Shown piece after piece: positions 35,490 through 43,997 of a stretch of 59,442 nucleotides of DNA. The translations under genes were made by a program, and so were the position numbers. Below the pieces are notes generated by a model. It saw only the letters and a list, made by a program, of their open reading frames with translations. It was not told the DNA's origin and did not search any database. Each line of letters starts with the position of its first letter. Position 1 is the stretch's first letter. Origin of the DNA: Acidobacteriota bacterium (GTDB taxonomy: Bacteria > Acidobacteriota > Terriglobia > Terriglobales > Acidobacteriaceae); NCBI GenBank assembly GCA_021792795.1, contig JAJYUB010000021.1:1-59442 (forward strand), read 5' to 3'.

Positions 35490-36623
35490 TTGCTCTATTG
35501 GCTTCTTTACCAGAAGTTATTCGTGTACATCCACGCGTTCCGCGTCTTTCGCTACCTGACGATCCGCACTGCGTTTGCCACTCTTACCGCGCTTCTGATC
35601 GGGCTTCTGATCGGCCCGTACCTGATCGAAAAGCTGCGCGAATTTCAAATCGGCCAGTTCATTCGCGAGGACGGCCCCAAAGACCACCAGAAGAAAGCCG
35701 GCACTCCCACCATGGGCGGACTGCTGATCTGTGTCGCGATCCTGGTTCCCACGTTGCTGTGGAGCGATCTGTCAAACCCTTTGGTGTGGCTGGCGATCCT
35801 GGCGCTGGTGGGCTTTGGAGGCATAGGATTTGCCGACGACTACCTGAAGGTCGTCCACAGGCGGAACCTGGGGCTGACGGCGCGAGTCAAATTCACGGCG
35901 CAGATCGGCGTCGCCGCATTGATTGCCGTTTTTCTCCTGCTGCTGCGCAGCGAAGGAGAATACTCCACTCGCCTGATGGTCCCATTTATCAAGCGATTCC
36001 GACCCGATTTGGTGCTCCACTCCATTCGTCATGTCCCGCACCTGGGACCGCTGGCCTACCTTCTGTTCGTTCTGTTCACGGTGCTGGTACTGGTCGGCTC
36101 CAGCAATGCTGTCAACCTGACGGACGGCCTCGACGGCCTGGCCATCGGCTGCGCCATCATCGCGGCAGGCGCGCTGGCCGCGTTGACCTACGTCAGCGGC
36201 AATGTGGTGTTTGCCGACTACCTGGGCCTGCAGCGCATGTCCATGGTTTCCGAGTTGACCATTTTTTGCGGGTCGATGGTCGGCGCCAGCATCGGCTTTC
36301 TTTGGTACAATGCCCACCCGGCAGAGGTGTTTATGGGCGACGTTGGATCGCTTGCGCTCGGCGGCGCCATTGGCACCGTGGCCGTCATCATCAAGCAGGA
36401 GTTGCTGCTGCCGTTTATCGGCGGCGTTTTTGTCCTGGAAGCGCTGAGTGTGATGCTGCAGGTAGGAAGTTATAAACTGCGGAAAAAGCGCATCTTCAAG
36501 ATGGCTCCGATCCATCATCACTTTGAGCTGATGGGATGGTCGGAGTCGAAGGTGATTGTTCGTTTCTGGATTGCGGCCCTGGTGTTCGCCCTGTTTGCCC
36601 TGACTACGCTGAAACTGCGTTGA
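35490..36623 (+). CDS. mraY: Phospho-N-acetylmuramoyl-pentapeptide-transferase
   Basis: Makes lipid I from UDP-MurNAc-pentapeptide and undecaprenyl phosphate in the inner membrane. The 377 residues have about ten membrane segments. Motifs are KDHQKKAGTPTMGGLLI near 63-80, GFGGIGFADDYLKVVHRRN near 110-128 with the catalytic Asp pair, SSNAVNLTDGLDGLAIG near 205-221, AEVFMGDVGSLALGG near 276 and PIHHHFELMGW near 338. The start is TTG 35490, fixed by a GGAGG four bases earlier. The gene stands alone here; its usual dcw partners murF and murD are not beside it. Confidence 0.95.
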   Translation: MLYWLLYQKLFVYIHAFRVFRYLTIRTAFATLTALLIGLLIGPYLIEKLREFQIGQFIREDGPKDHQKKAGTPTMGGLLICVAILVPTLLWSDLSNPLVWLAILALVGFGGIGFADDYLKVVHRRNLGLTARVKFTAQIGVAALIAVFLLLLRSEGEYSTRLMVPFIKRFRPDLVLHSIRHVPHLGPLAYLLFVLFTVLVLVGSSNAVNLTDGLDGLAIGCAIIAAGALAALTYVSGNVVFADYLGLQRMSMVSELTIFCGSMVGASIGFLWYNAHPAEVFMGDVGSLALGGAIGTVAVIIKQELLLPFIGGVFVLEALSVMLQVGSYKLRKKRIFKMAPIHHHFELMGWSESKVIVRFWIAALVFALFALTTLKLR

Positions 36624-36639
36624 GGCAGTGGAAATAAGG

Positions 36640-36662
36640 AAAGGCTGCGAGGAGCTTTTTTT
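36640..36662 (+). terminator. Rho-independent terminator after mraY
   Basis: AAAGGCT pairs with AGCTTTT (one G-T wobble) around a 6-base loop and runs into a T-tract, 17 bases past the mraY stop. Confidence 0.45.
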
Positions 36663-36711
36663 CCACGCTATACACCTTCAGGAGAAATGCTAGAGAAAAT
36701 GCGCGACCTCT

Positions 36712-37869
36712 TCAGACTTTAAGAAATATTTTTTTGCGATAAAGGATGGCGACAGGAACAAAACATATAGCTACGATACTGATGGAGTAGGCCAACGACT
36801 CCATGGGACGCGAGGGGATGGCCGCGAAACAGTGGGCAAAGCAATACCAACTCAGGCCCACTGTTTTCGGCCCCATGCGTACGTGGATCGCGTGCAGGGT
36901 GGACGAAAGAAGTTCAGAGAACACGTAGGCCGTAATGGCATTCGTTCCAAAAACAAGCCAGACATAGGTCCAGCCTTTTTTCCAGTTCCCGATATCGACC
37001 GCCCAATAGCAAATCGAAAATGCGACCAGGGCCACGCCGGCCGCGAACAGCACAAAGGAGCTGCTCCATAGATTTTTGTTGATGGGGAACCAGCGACCCC
37101 ATACCAGCCCCAGCAAAATTCCAAGCACACCGGCCGCCAACATGCCCCATGCCTTGCTGGCGGCGCTGCGTTTGGAACGCAGCCACATCGCTGTCAACAT
37201 GCCGAGCAACGTGGTGCCCAGGGCGGGTATAGTGCTCAACAGCCCTTCGGGATCGCGTACTCCCACATAGAGCCGTCCGGGAAAGACATGTCGATCGATG
37301 TAGGCCCCCAGATTGCGGGTAGGATCGAACAACGGATTGTCTCGGCCCGGCATTCCAAAGCCTGGCACCGGTACCCACCGCAGAAGGACCCAGTAGCCGA
37401 GCAAGGCCGCCACAACGATCGCAATTTTGCTGCCCGGCCGCCGATCCAGCAGATACAAAATGCCGGCGATCAGAAAGCAGATTGCAATCCTTTGCAGCAC
37501 TCCGTAAATGCGCCATGTTGCCCGCGGAAAATGCGGGAAGCCGTTGACGATCAGCCCAAGCGCAAACAGGACCGAGGCGCGCCGGAACGTATGGATGAGA
37601 AGCGAGGACTTTGACGCTCCGCGGCCAAGCCGCGACTCAAAGGAAAAAACGATCGACACGCCGACCAGAAATAAGAACGTCGGAAATACCAGATCGGTGG
37701 GGGTCCATCCGTTCCATTCGGCATGTTCCAGCGCCGGATATGCGTAACTCCGAATGCCGTTATTCACCAGGATCATGAACGCGATCGTGATGCCGCGCAG
37801 CACATCCAGAGAAACCAGGCGGGTGGCAGGCAAAGCGGAGGACGCTCGCGGGTCGATCGCAGTGGACAT
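36712..37869 (-). CDS. HGSNAT-like membrane acyltransferase (DUF5009/DUF1624 group)
   Basis: The 385-residue multi-pass protein (about ten segments) begins with the family hallmark RLVSLDVLRGITIAFMILVN near residue 17, then WTPTDLVFPTFLFLVGVSIV near 55-75. RIYGVLQRIAICFLIAGILY lies near 120 and FGTNAITAYVFSEL near 310. Human HGSNAT moves acetyl groups from acetyl-CoA across the lysosomal membrane to heparan glucosamine. The bacterial relatives probably acylate periplasmic or cell-surface sugars, but targets are unknown. It is convergent with mraY. The start falls just before the upstream intergenic region. Confidence 0.85.
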   Translation of the reverse strand: MSTAIDPRASSALPATRLVSLDVLRGITIAFMILVNNGIRSYAYPALEHAEWNGWTPTDLVFPTFLFLVGVSIVFSFESRLGRGASKSSLLIHTFRRASVLFALGLIVNGFPHFPRATWRIYGVLQRIAICFLIAGILYLLDRRPGSKIAIVVAALLGYWVLLRWVPVPGFGMPGRDNPLFDPTRNLGAYIDRHVFPGRLYVGVRDPEGLLSTIPALGTTLLGMLTAMWLRSKRSAASKAWGMLAAGVLGILLGLVWGRWFPINKNLWSSSFVLFAAGVALVAFSICYWAVDIGNWKKGWTYVWLVFGTNAITAYVFSELLSSTLHAIHVRMGPKTVGLSWYCFAHCFAAIPSRPMESLAYSISIVAICFVPVAILYRKKIFLKV

Positions 37870-38275
37870 ATCTGGAAGCGGTCTCCTGTGTTGCTGGGTT
37901 GCCAGTCGGTCTTGGGCCCCGGCTTTCCGGTTCCGGCCTCACCCGTGCCGTCTCGAACAAGTTCCGGTTGATTGGGTGCTTCCACTAACTGTAGCAACAG
38001 CGTCGCGCGTTGTCAGCGCAATTCTCTGGGCATCATACACTTATTCGCTCTGAAGGTCACAAGACTAAGCGAGAACGGCACCGCGCTGCTTCTTTGGGTG
38101 GCTGCGGCAGGCGGGAGGCAACGACCATCTTCACAAAGTCGTTGGCGAGCGGAAGGTTGTGGGTGCGGGACTCAATTTCCGCAACTCCGTGGCATCCCGG
38201 TCCCTTGGACGGAGTTTATCCTGAGCAGAGCCGAAGGACCCAGGGCAGGTTGCACGAAGAAACCGGCGCATCCGG
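37870..38275. other. 406-base intergenic region with a degenerate repeat trace
   Basis: No supported gene. Near 38205-38250 the sequence GGAGTTTATCCTGAGCAGAGCCGAAGG is presented here only by its core, TTTATCCTGAGC, which resembles the TCATTCTGAGCG repeat arm in weak form. The region also contains the upstream promoter area of the HGSNAT-like gene. Confidence 0.4.
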
Positions 38276-39088
38276 CTAGATCGGCGATTCCATCTCCGCA
38301 TTCTGCAACGGCTTTCCCCGTATGATCGACGAGCGTTGCCGATTCGCGGGCCCTCGTTTTCCAGACCCGCGTTTTTCCTGGGGAGCGGAAGCGCCGCTGC
38401 GGTACGCTCCGGCCAGCGACGATCCTATCGGCCGCAGATTCATCGAAGGCTGCGCCATCGCCGCCTGGTGCTGCGTCACGATGATCACCCTGGCATGTTC
38501 CGTGCCGGAACAGTGATAGCTGTGGGGCGTGCTGGCGTCGAAGTACACCGAGTCCCCGGGCGACAAAATATAGTTCTGCGACCCGTGCCGAATCTCCATT
38601 TCACCGCTCAACACATACAAAAATTCAAAGCCCGGATGGACATGCGAGCGCACCTCGGCGGCTTTCTTCAGCGGAATAAATTCGGCCAGGTAGGGGTCCA
38701 GTGTGCGGTCCGGTACCAGGTATCCCAGGCTTTCAAAAAAATAGGTTGGATCGTCTACTCCGCTCTGCGGCAGCCGCACCCGTTCCGATTGCCGATGCAC
38801 TCGAAACAGGGTACGCGGCTCCGGATCGAAGAAATAGGAAAGGTCCTTGCTGAACACCATGGCGATTCGCGCCAGGTTGCGCAGTGTTGGGACCACCCGG
38901 CCGGTTTCCAGTTGCGACAAAAAGCTGGCGGAAAGCCCGGTATGCTTTCCCAATTCCACCAGGCCCATGGATTTTTTCAGGCGAAGCCGCTTGATCCGTT
39001 CGCCGATTTTCTTTTCCCCAATAAAGGACTCGGCGGTTTCTGGATCGATCTGTTGCGCGGGGCTCGTGGATGAGGGCGATTTTTCCAT
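38276..39088 (-). CDS. XRE-family transcriptional regulator with C-terminal cupin sensor
   Basis: The 270 residues comprise an N-terminal XRE helix-turn-helix (about 28-85: IGERIKRLRLKKSMGLVELG, LSASFLSQLETGRVVPTLRN) and a cupin sensor (about 150-215: VRSHVHPGFEFLYVLSGEME, LSPGDSVYFDASTPHSYHCS). This layout is that of PuuR/SutR-type regulators that sense a small metabolite. A 55-residue basic, low-complexity tail follows the cupin (RSGASAPQEKRGSGKRGPAN), which is unusual for the family. It is divergent from the TIGR01777 gene, with paired AT-rich repeats just upstream. Confidence 0.88.
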   Translation of the reverse strand: MEKSPSSTSPAQQIDPETAESFIGEKKIGERIKRLRLKKSMGLVELGKHTGLSASFLSQLETGRVVPTLRNLARIAMVFSKDLSYFFDPEPRTLFRVHRQSERVRLPQSGVDDPTYFFESLGYLVPDRTLDPYLAEFIPLKKAAEVRSHVHPGFEFLYVLSGEMEIRHGSQNYILSPGDSVYFDASTPHSYHCSGTEHARVIIVTQHQAAMAQPSMNLRPIGSSLAGAYRSGASAPQEKRGSGKRGPANRQRSSIIRGKPLQNAEMESPI

Positions 39089-39161
39089 CTCAGAAGCTCT
39101 ATTTCAGAAGCTCTATTTCCGTTAGATGCCTCACCTTGTTCGCGCGTTTCTATTCATCCCA

Positions 39162-39196
39162 TAAAAATATATGTTAACGTTGTAAAAATATATATT
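39162..39196. promoter_or_regulatory. Paired direct repeats upstream of the XRE-cupin gene
   Basis: TAAAAATATATGTT (39162-39175) recurs as TAAAAATATATATT (39183-39196) with a 21-base period, two helical turns. Both lie 74-108 bases upstream of the regulator start in an otherwise GC-rich genome. They fit an operator/promoter for autoregulation. Confidence 0.55.
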
Positions 39197-39354
39197 CTCC
39201 AGACTCAAATTCCCCGGAACCTCCCCGTGCCACGGTTGGGATTTGTCCGCATCGCGGCAAACGATCCTGACTCAATCCATGGGACCATTGACCTGTTGGC
39301 TTCCGGTCGTACAACCATATTTCCGTTCCCGGTTTTTCGGCATCCAACGGTGCA

Positions 39355-40299
39355 TTGGTTCAATTGCAATGTTCGGGTGAGTCGTTGGAAATCTTTCCTC
39401 AGGTCCTTGTTTCGGGTGCATCGGGTCTTGTCGGTCATGCGTTGCACAATCATTTCACCGCCAGCGCGGTTTCCTGCGCGACCCTGACAAGGCATACCGC
39501 CCAACCTGGAAGTTCCGCATATTTCTGGGACCCGTACCACTTTCAATTTCGCGAAGGCATGCGCCGGTTGAGCGGCATTCGCGCCGCCATTCATCTGTCT
39601 GGCGACAATCTGACAGCAGGCCGATGGACGGCCGCCAAGAAGCAGCGAATCCGTGAAAGCCGCGTCCGCACCACTCAGTCCCTGGTCGAGTTGCTGTCGC
39701 GCCTGGAACAGCGCCCAGAAGTATTGCTCTGCGCTTCCGCCGTCGGTTTCTACGGCGACCGGGGAGACGAGATACTAAGCGAAGATTCTTCTTCCGGCGG
39801 CGGGTTCCTGCCCGAGGTTTGCCGCGAGTGGGAGGCGGCAGCCGAGGCAGCCAGCGATCTTGGCATCCGCGTTGTCCACCTCCGCCTCGGCGTGGTCCTC
39901 GCCCGCGAGGGGGGTGCGCTGGCCAAAATGCTTCCGCTGTTTCGCTTGAGATTGGGCGGCAATCTGGGTAGCGGCCGCCAGTGGATGAGTTGGATTGCGC
40001 TTCCAACTCTGCTTGAAATCGTCGAGTTCTGCATGAATCGGCATCAGATTCAGGGCCCGGTCAACGTCGTCGCCAATCCCGTGACCAATGCGGAATTTAC
40101 CCTGTCGCTGGCGCACCATCTGCACCGCTTGGCCGCCGTGCCCGTGCCGGCATTTGCCCTCCGAATCGCCTTCGGAGAAATGGCAGACGCCGCATTGTTG
40201 TCCAGCGCGCGCGCCATTCCGGCCAAGCTGCTGCAAGCGGGTTTTGTCTTCCGACTCCCCACCCTGCAGGAAGCTTTTCAGCAAATTCTGCCAGCCTGA
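39355..40299 (+). CDS. TIGR01777-family NAD-dependent epimerase/dehydratase-like protein (YfcH type)
   Basis: The protein is about 314 residues from TTG 39355; a second TTG at 39385 is nearer the conserved start, so the true start is uncertain. The Rossmann glycine motif is VLVSGASGLVG near 17. AAIHLSGDNLTAGRWT lies near 78, the family signature ASAVGFYGDRGDE near 126, and LRLGVVLAREGGALAKMLPL near 175. Further on are GGNLGSGRQWMSWI near 202 and GPVNVVANPVTNAEF near 233. Relatives include plant plastid-division protein GC1 and E. coli YfcH; their reaction is unknown. Divergent from the XRE-cupin regulator. Confidence 0.85.
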   Translation: MVQLQCSGESLEIFPQVLVSGASGLVGHALHNHFTASAVSCATLTRHTAQPGSSAYFWDPYHFQFREGMRRLSGIRAAIHLSGDNLTAGRWTAAKKQRIRESRVRTTQSLVELLSRLEQRPEVLLCASAVGFYGDRGDEILSEDSSSGGGFLPEVCREWEAAAEAASDLGIRVVHLRLGVVLAREGGALAKMLPLFRLRLGGNLGSGRQWMSWIALPTLLEIVEFCMNRHQIQGPVNVVANPVTNAEFTLSLAHHLHRLAAVPVPAFALRIAFGEMADAALLSSARAIPAKLLQAGFVFRLPTLQEAFQQILPA

Positions 40300-40380
40300 G
40301 CCGCGCCCCCCTCATGGCCGTCCCAACTCTGCTAGGCTGAAAATCGCAAGCGTTTTTCCCAGCATTGGAGGGCGTCCCAA

Positions 40381-41616
40381 ATCCCGCCGCGCAGCAATCC
40401 GTTTGGTCACCTGCACGGAACGGTTCGCAACCTACCGCCCCTTGTTCGTCTCGGCGCGGTCGCGACCCTCGCGATTGCCTGCGCGTTTGCTTTGCAGGTT
40501 TCGCTTGTCGGCTGCGGCATGGAAGCCGCCCCGCAGCCCCCATCGCTTCAGTTGCCCAAACCCATCTCCGATCTGACCGCGGCCCGCACCGGCAACCAGG
40601 TTCATCTGGCTTGGAACACGCCCAAGGAAAATACCGATCACCTGAAGCTGCAAGGGACGGTGCAGATGCGCGTCTGCCGCCAACAGCAGGCAGCCACTTC
40701 CTGCGAAACCGTTGCGACCGTTTCCGCCGCGCCGGGCAAACCCGCGCAATACAGCGACGCGCTGCCGCCAGCGCTCGCGTCGGATCCAGTTCGCCCCATC
40801 ACCTATCGCATCTTCGGCATCAACAAACACGGCAGGTCCGCGGGCCCGTCGAATGTTGTCACGGTGCTCGCCGGGGAAGCGCCGCCCGAGGTGCGTAATC
40901 TTTCAGTTCAGGTCGTCGAACGCGGCGTCGTCCTGCGCTGGCAGCCAGTTTCTGACCTGCCTCCGGGAACCAGCATTCAGATCGACCGCACCTTGGTGAC
41001 GCCGCCCGTCTCCGCCAAGCCAGCCAAGACAAAAAGCCTCAACCCTCTGCCGCGCTCCAAGGAGCCGGCGCAGCAAAAACTGCGTGTCAGCCTCATCCCT
41101 GCGGACGCGCAACACGCAGCACCGACTGACCCTGGAATCGCTCTCGATCCCACCGCCCAGTTTGGCCGTCAATATACCTACAGCGCCAGCCGCGTTGTTC
41201 AGCAGCAGGTCGGCCAGCAGGTGTTGCAGCTCGACAGCTCTCAAAGTCCCGTTGTCCAAGTGGCCACGCGCGACACGTTTCCGCCCGCAGCTCCTCTTGG
41301 CCTGGTCGCTGTCCCGGTGTCGGCTGGCATGAACAACGGCACGCCGGAAGTCGATCTTTCCTGGTCCGCGAATACGGAACCCGACCTGGCGCAGTACCGC
41401 GTGTATCGTCTCGATGTCACGGCCAACCAGCCCATGCACCGCATCGCTCCGCAAGGCAGCAGCGCTTCCGCGACCGACGCCATTGTTGCCCCAGCCTATC
41501 GCGACGTCCACGTACAGGCTGGCCAGACCTACACTTATGCGGTCACGGCCGTCGATGCATCCGGCAACGAGGGCCCTCAATCCGCGGAGGTTTCTGTCAC
41601 CGTCCCTACCTCCTAA
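40381..41616 (+). CDS. Fibronectin type III lipoprotein, apparently starting at ATC
   Basis: The frame contains two fibronectin-III domains (about residues 62-140 and 300-411, the latter ending VQAGQTYTYAVTAVDASGNE) with a Pro/Ala-rich middle. Upstream in the same frame is a classic lipoprotein signal, LVRLGAVATLAIACAFALQV followed by SLVGC-G. No ATG, GTG or TTG precedes it; the first conventional start, TTG 40492, would cut it off. GGAGGG at 40367-40372 lies 8 bases before ATC 40381, which gives 411 residues. CTG 40411 is another option, and a local sequence error is possible. Probably an outer-membrane or periplasmic lipoprotein with adhesive or scaffold role. Confidence 0.75.
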   Translation: MPPRSNPFGHLHGTVRNLPPLVRLGAVATLAIACAFALQVSLVGCGMEAAPQPPSLQLPKPISDLTAARTGNQVHLAWNTPKENTDHLKLQGTVQMRVCRQQQAATSCETVATVSAAPGKPAQYSDALPPALASDPVRPITYRIFGINKHGRSAGPSNVVTVLAGEAPPEVRNLSVQVVERGVVLRWQPVSDLPPGTSIQIDRTLVTPPVSAKPAKTKSLNPLPRSKEPAQQKLRVSLIPADAQHAAPTDPGIALDPTAQFGRQYTYSASRVVQQQVGQQVLQLDSSQSPVVQVATRDTFPPAAPLGLVAVPVSAGMNNGTPEVDLSWSANTEPDLAQYRVYRLDVTANQPMHRIAPQGSSASATDAIVAPAYRDVHVQAGQTYTYAVTAVDASGNEGPQSAEVSVTVPTS

Positions 41617-41649
41617 CCAATCTGTTGTGCCAATTGAAGGAGAAGCATC

Positions 41650-42447
41650 GTGCAGTATTGCCGTTTTCAAACTGAAGAAGGTCCGCAGTACGGCGAAGTC
41701 AGCCAGCGCCAGGGCGAGTGGTGGATGGAGCGCGTCATCGCGCCGCCGCCGGAAGACCGCAGCGTCTCCTACGCCGTCGAAATTTTCCCGGCGCAGCCGC
41801 TGTCCGCGCTCACGCTGCTGGCTCCTGTGACGCCGTCGAAGATTGTCTGCATCGGACGCAATTATCGCGACCACGCCGCTGAGCTGGGCAATGAAGCCCC
41901 GAAAGAGCCGCTGCTGTTTCTCAAAGCGCCTTCGTCGCTGCTGCCGCCGGGCGGCATCATTCGTCTGCCCGCCGTATCGCAGCGCGTGGATTACGAGGGC
42001 GAACTTGGCATCGTCCTCGGCCGCGCCTGCTACAAGCTCAAACCCGAGGAGGACATTCGCTCCTACATCCGCGGCTACGTGATTGTGAACGACGTGACTG
42101 CTCGCGATTTGCAGAAGACCGATGGGCAATGGTCGCGCGCCAAGGGCTTCGACACCTTCTGCCCGGTTGGCCCCATCGTTTCCGATGCGGTCGATCCGGA
42201 GGTTGGCGTTATCGTCACGACGCGGCTGAACGGCGCCGTCAAACAGCACGGCACCACCAATGATTTCATCTTCAACATCGCCACGCTTTTGCGCTATATT
42301 TCCGCCGCCATGACCCTATATCCAGGCGATTTGATCCCCACCGGGACCCCCGCCGGAGTCGGACCGATGCAGTCCGGCGATGTGGTCGAGGTCGAAATCG
42401 ACGGCCTCGGAGTGCTGCGCAATCCCGTCCTTGCGGAAAGCGACTGA
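41650..42447 (+). CDS. Fumarylacetoacetate hydrolase family protein
   Basis: The 265 residues start at GTG 41650 with AAGGAGAAG 5 bases upstream. The FAH core is SKIVCIGRNYRDHAAELGNE near 62-81, PLLFLKAPSSLLPPG near 85, DYEGELGIVLGR near 114 with the metal-binding Glu pair, VNDVTARDLQ near 145 and PGDLIPTGTPAGVG near 223. These enzymes hydrolyse C-C bonds of acylpyruvates or decarboxylate oxaloacetate; substrates vary within the family. It follows the lipoprotein gene after 33 bases. Confidence 0.9.
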   Translation: MQYCRFQTEEGPQYGEVSQRQGEWWMERVIAPPPEDRSVSYAVEIFPAQPLSALTLLAPVTPSKIVCIGRNYRDHAAELGNEAPKEPLLFLKAPSSLLPPGGIIRLPAVSQRVDYEGELGIVLGRACYKLKPEEDIRSYIRGYVIVNDVTARDLQKTDGQWSRAKGFDTFCPVGPIVSDAVDPEVGVIVTTRLNGAVKQHGTTNDFIFNIATLLRYISAAMTLYPGDLIPTGTPAGVGPMQSGDVVEVEIDGLGVLRNPVLAESD

Positions 42448-42663
42448 ATGCCGCGAACTTTTTTGCAGGCGCTGGCAGACCATTGCAACGCCTCCACGTC
42501 CAACTAGAGGACGGTCTACACTGGGGACAGGGACACGCGACAGCATCGAACCCGGTTCGCCGATGCCGATAATTTTTCTTTGAATCGCCGGGGGGCCGGA
42601 TTCCATCCGCGATTTGCCGCATCGAATACACTAGGACGATCCATACGCAGCCAGGAGGAAACA

Positions 42664-43677
42664 ATGCCAAAGTCCCAGCTTGAACAACTACGCGCCATGA
42701 CCGTGATTGTGTCGGATTCCGGCGAGATTGAAGAGATTGAAAAGGTGAAGCCGCAGGATTCCACCACCAATCCCTCGCTGATTACCGCCGCCGTGCAGAT
42801 GCCGCAGTATCAGCCCATCATGGATGAGGTGCTGCTGGCCGCCAAGAAGAAGCTCGGCAGCGGGGCCAAGGACAAGGACGTTGCCAATCTCGCCTTCAAA
42901 GGTCTCGCCGTGGAGTTCGGCAAGCGCATTTTGAAAATCATTCCCGGTCGCGTCTCGACGGAAGTGGATGCGCGCCTGTCCTACGACACCGACGCCACGC
43001 TGCGGCTGGCGCGAGAAATTATCCAGCAGTACGAAGCCGGCGGCGTCTCGCGGGAGCGGGTGCTGATCAAGATCGCCTCCACGTGGGAAGGAATGCGCGC
43101 GGCAGAGGTGCTGGAAAAAGAAGGCATCCACTGCAACATGACGTTGCTGTTTGGCATGCACCAGGCCATTGCCGCCGCCGAGGCGCGCGCCACGCTCATC
43201 TCTCCGTTCGTCGGCCGCATTCTCGATTGGTACAAGAAAGATACCGGCAAGGACTATCGGGGAGCGGACGATCCTGGCGTGCAGTCGGTGACCAATATCT
43301 ACAACTACTTCAAAAAGTTTGGATATAAGACCGTCGTCATGGGCGCCAGCTTCCGCAACCTGGGAGAAATACAAGAGTTGGCTGGATGCGATCTGCTGAC
43401 CATTGCGCCGAAACTGATTGAAGAACTAGACGCCAGGTTCGAAGACCTTCCGCGCAAGCTCAACCCAGCCAAGGCCAGGGACCTGCAGATTGAAAAGTTG
43501 ACCATCGACAAGCAGACCTTCGACAAGATGCATGCGGAGAACCGCATGGCCCACGACAAGTTGAAGGAAGGCATCGAAGGCTTCAGCAAGGCGCTGGAAA
43601 ATCTGGAGCAGTTGCTGGCGAAGCGACTCGCAGAATTGGGCGCCAATCAGCAGCAGACCGTCGGCGCAGCCAACTAA
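42664..43677 (+). CDS. tal: Transaldolase
   Basis: Pentose-phosphate enzyme moving a dihydroxyacetone unit. ATG 42664 with AGGAGGAAAC upstream gives 337 residues, the TalB class. [12 protein letters not shown] lies near 34, the Schiff-base Lys in [20 protein letters not shown] near 134, and [17 protein letters not shown] near 158. [19 protein letters not shown] follows near 180 and [20 protein letters not shown] near 227. A terminator follows 33 bases past the stop, so the gene ends its transcript. Confidence 0.96.
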   Translation: MPKSQLEQLRAMTVIVSDSGEIEEIEKVKPQDSTTNPSLITAAVQMPQYQPIMDEVLLAAKKKLGSGAKDKDVANLAFKGLAVEFGKRILKIIPGRVSTEVDARLSYDTDATLRLAREIIQQYEAGGVSRERVLIKIASTWEGMRAAEVLEKEGIHCNMTLLFGMHQAIAAAEARATLISPFVGRILDWYKKDTGKDYRGADDPGVQSVTNIYNYFKKFGYKTVVMGASFRNLGEIQELAGCDLLTIAPKLIEELDARFEDLPRKLNPAKARDLQIEKLTIDKQTFDKMHAENRMAHDKLKEGIEGFSKALENLEQLLAKRLAELGANQQQTVGAAN

Positions 43678-43710
43678 GAACCGTTCTTTCGCAAACTCGT
43701 CATACGAACG

Positions 43711-43766
43711 AAAAGCCGAATCCCTTTGAGCGATGCGCCGCTCGCGAGATTCGGCTTTTCATTTTT
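43711..43766 (+). terminator. Rho-independent terminator of tal
   Basis: AAAAGCCGAATC (43711-43722) pairs perfectly with GATTCGGCTTTT (43748-43759), with GAGCG/CGCTC stacked inside, and is followed by a T-rich tail. Confidence 0.85.
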
Positions 43767-43869
43767 CCCTCGCTCGCCGGCAGTGTTCCCATCGCACCCG
43801 CGTACCGGGACTGCTAACCAAATGCGTTCCCACATGCGAATTTTCTTTGAATTCTCGGTGAAAATTTGT

Positions 43870-43879
43870 ACAGTACTGT
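43870..43879. promoter_or_regulatory. Palindrome in the upstream region of the 187-residue gene
   Basis: ACAGTACTGT is a perfect 10-base palindrome set in an AT-rich patch (43840-43900) about 120 bases before the next gene. It is a candidate operator or promoter region in the 320-base gap 43678-43997, which otherwise holds only the tal terminator. Confidence 0.35.
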
Positions 43880-43997
43880 CTAAATTGTCGAAGAATCTAC
43901 AAGGAACGTGGCGCGAAAAGCGATACAAGGCGCAACACAGCACGAAGTCCAACGACTTGCACGGCTACATCTGATGCTTTACGGATAGGAGCATGCT

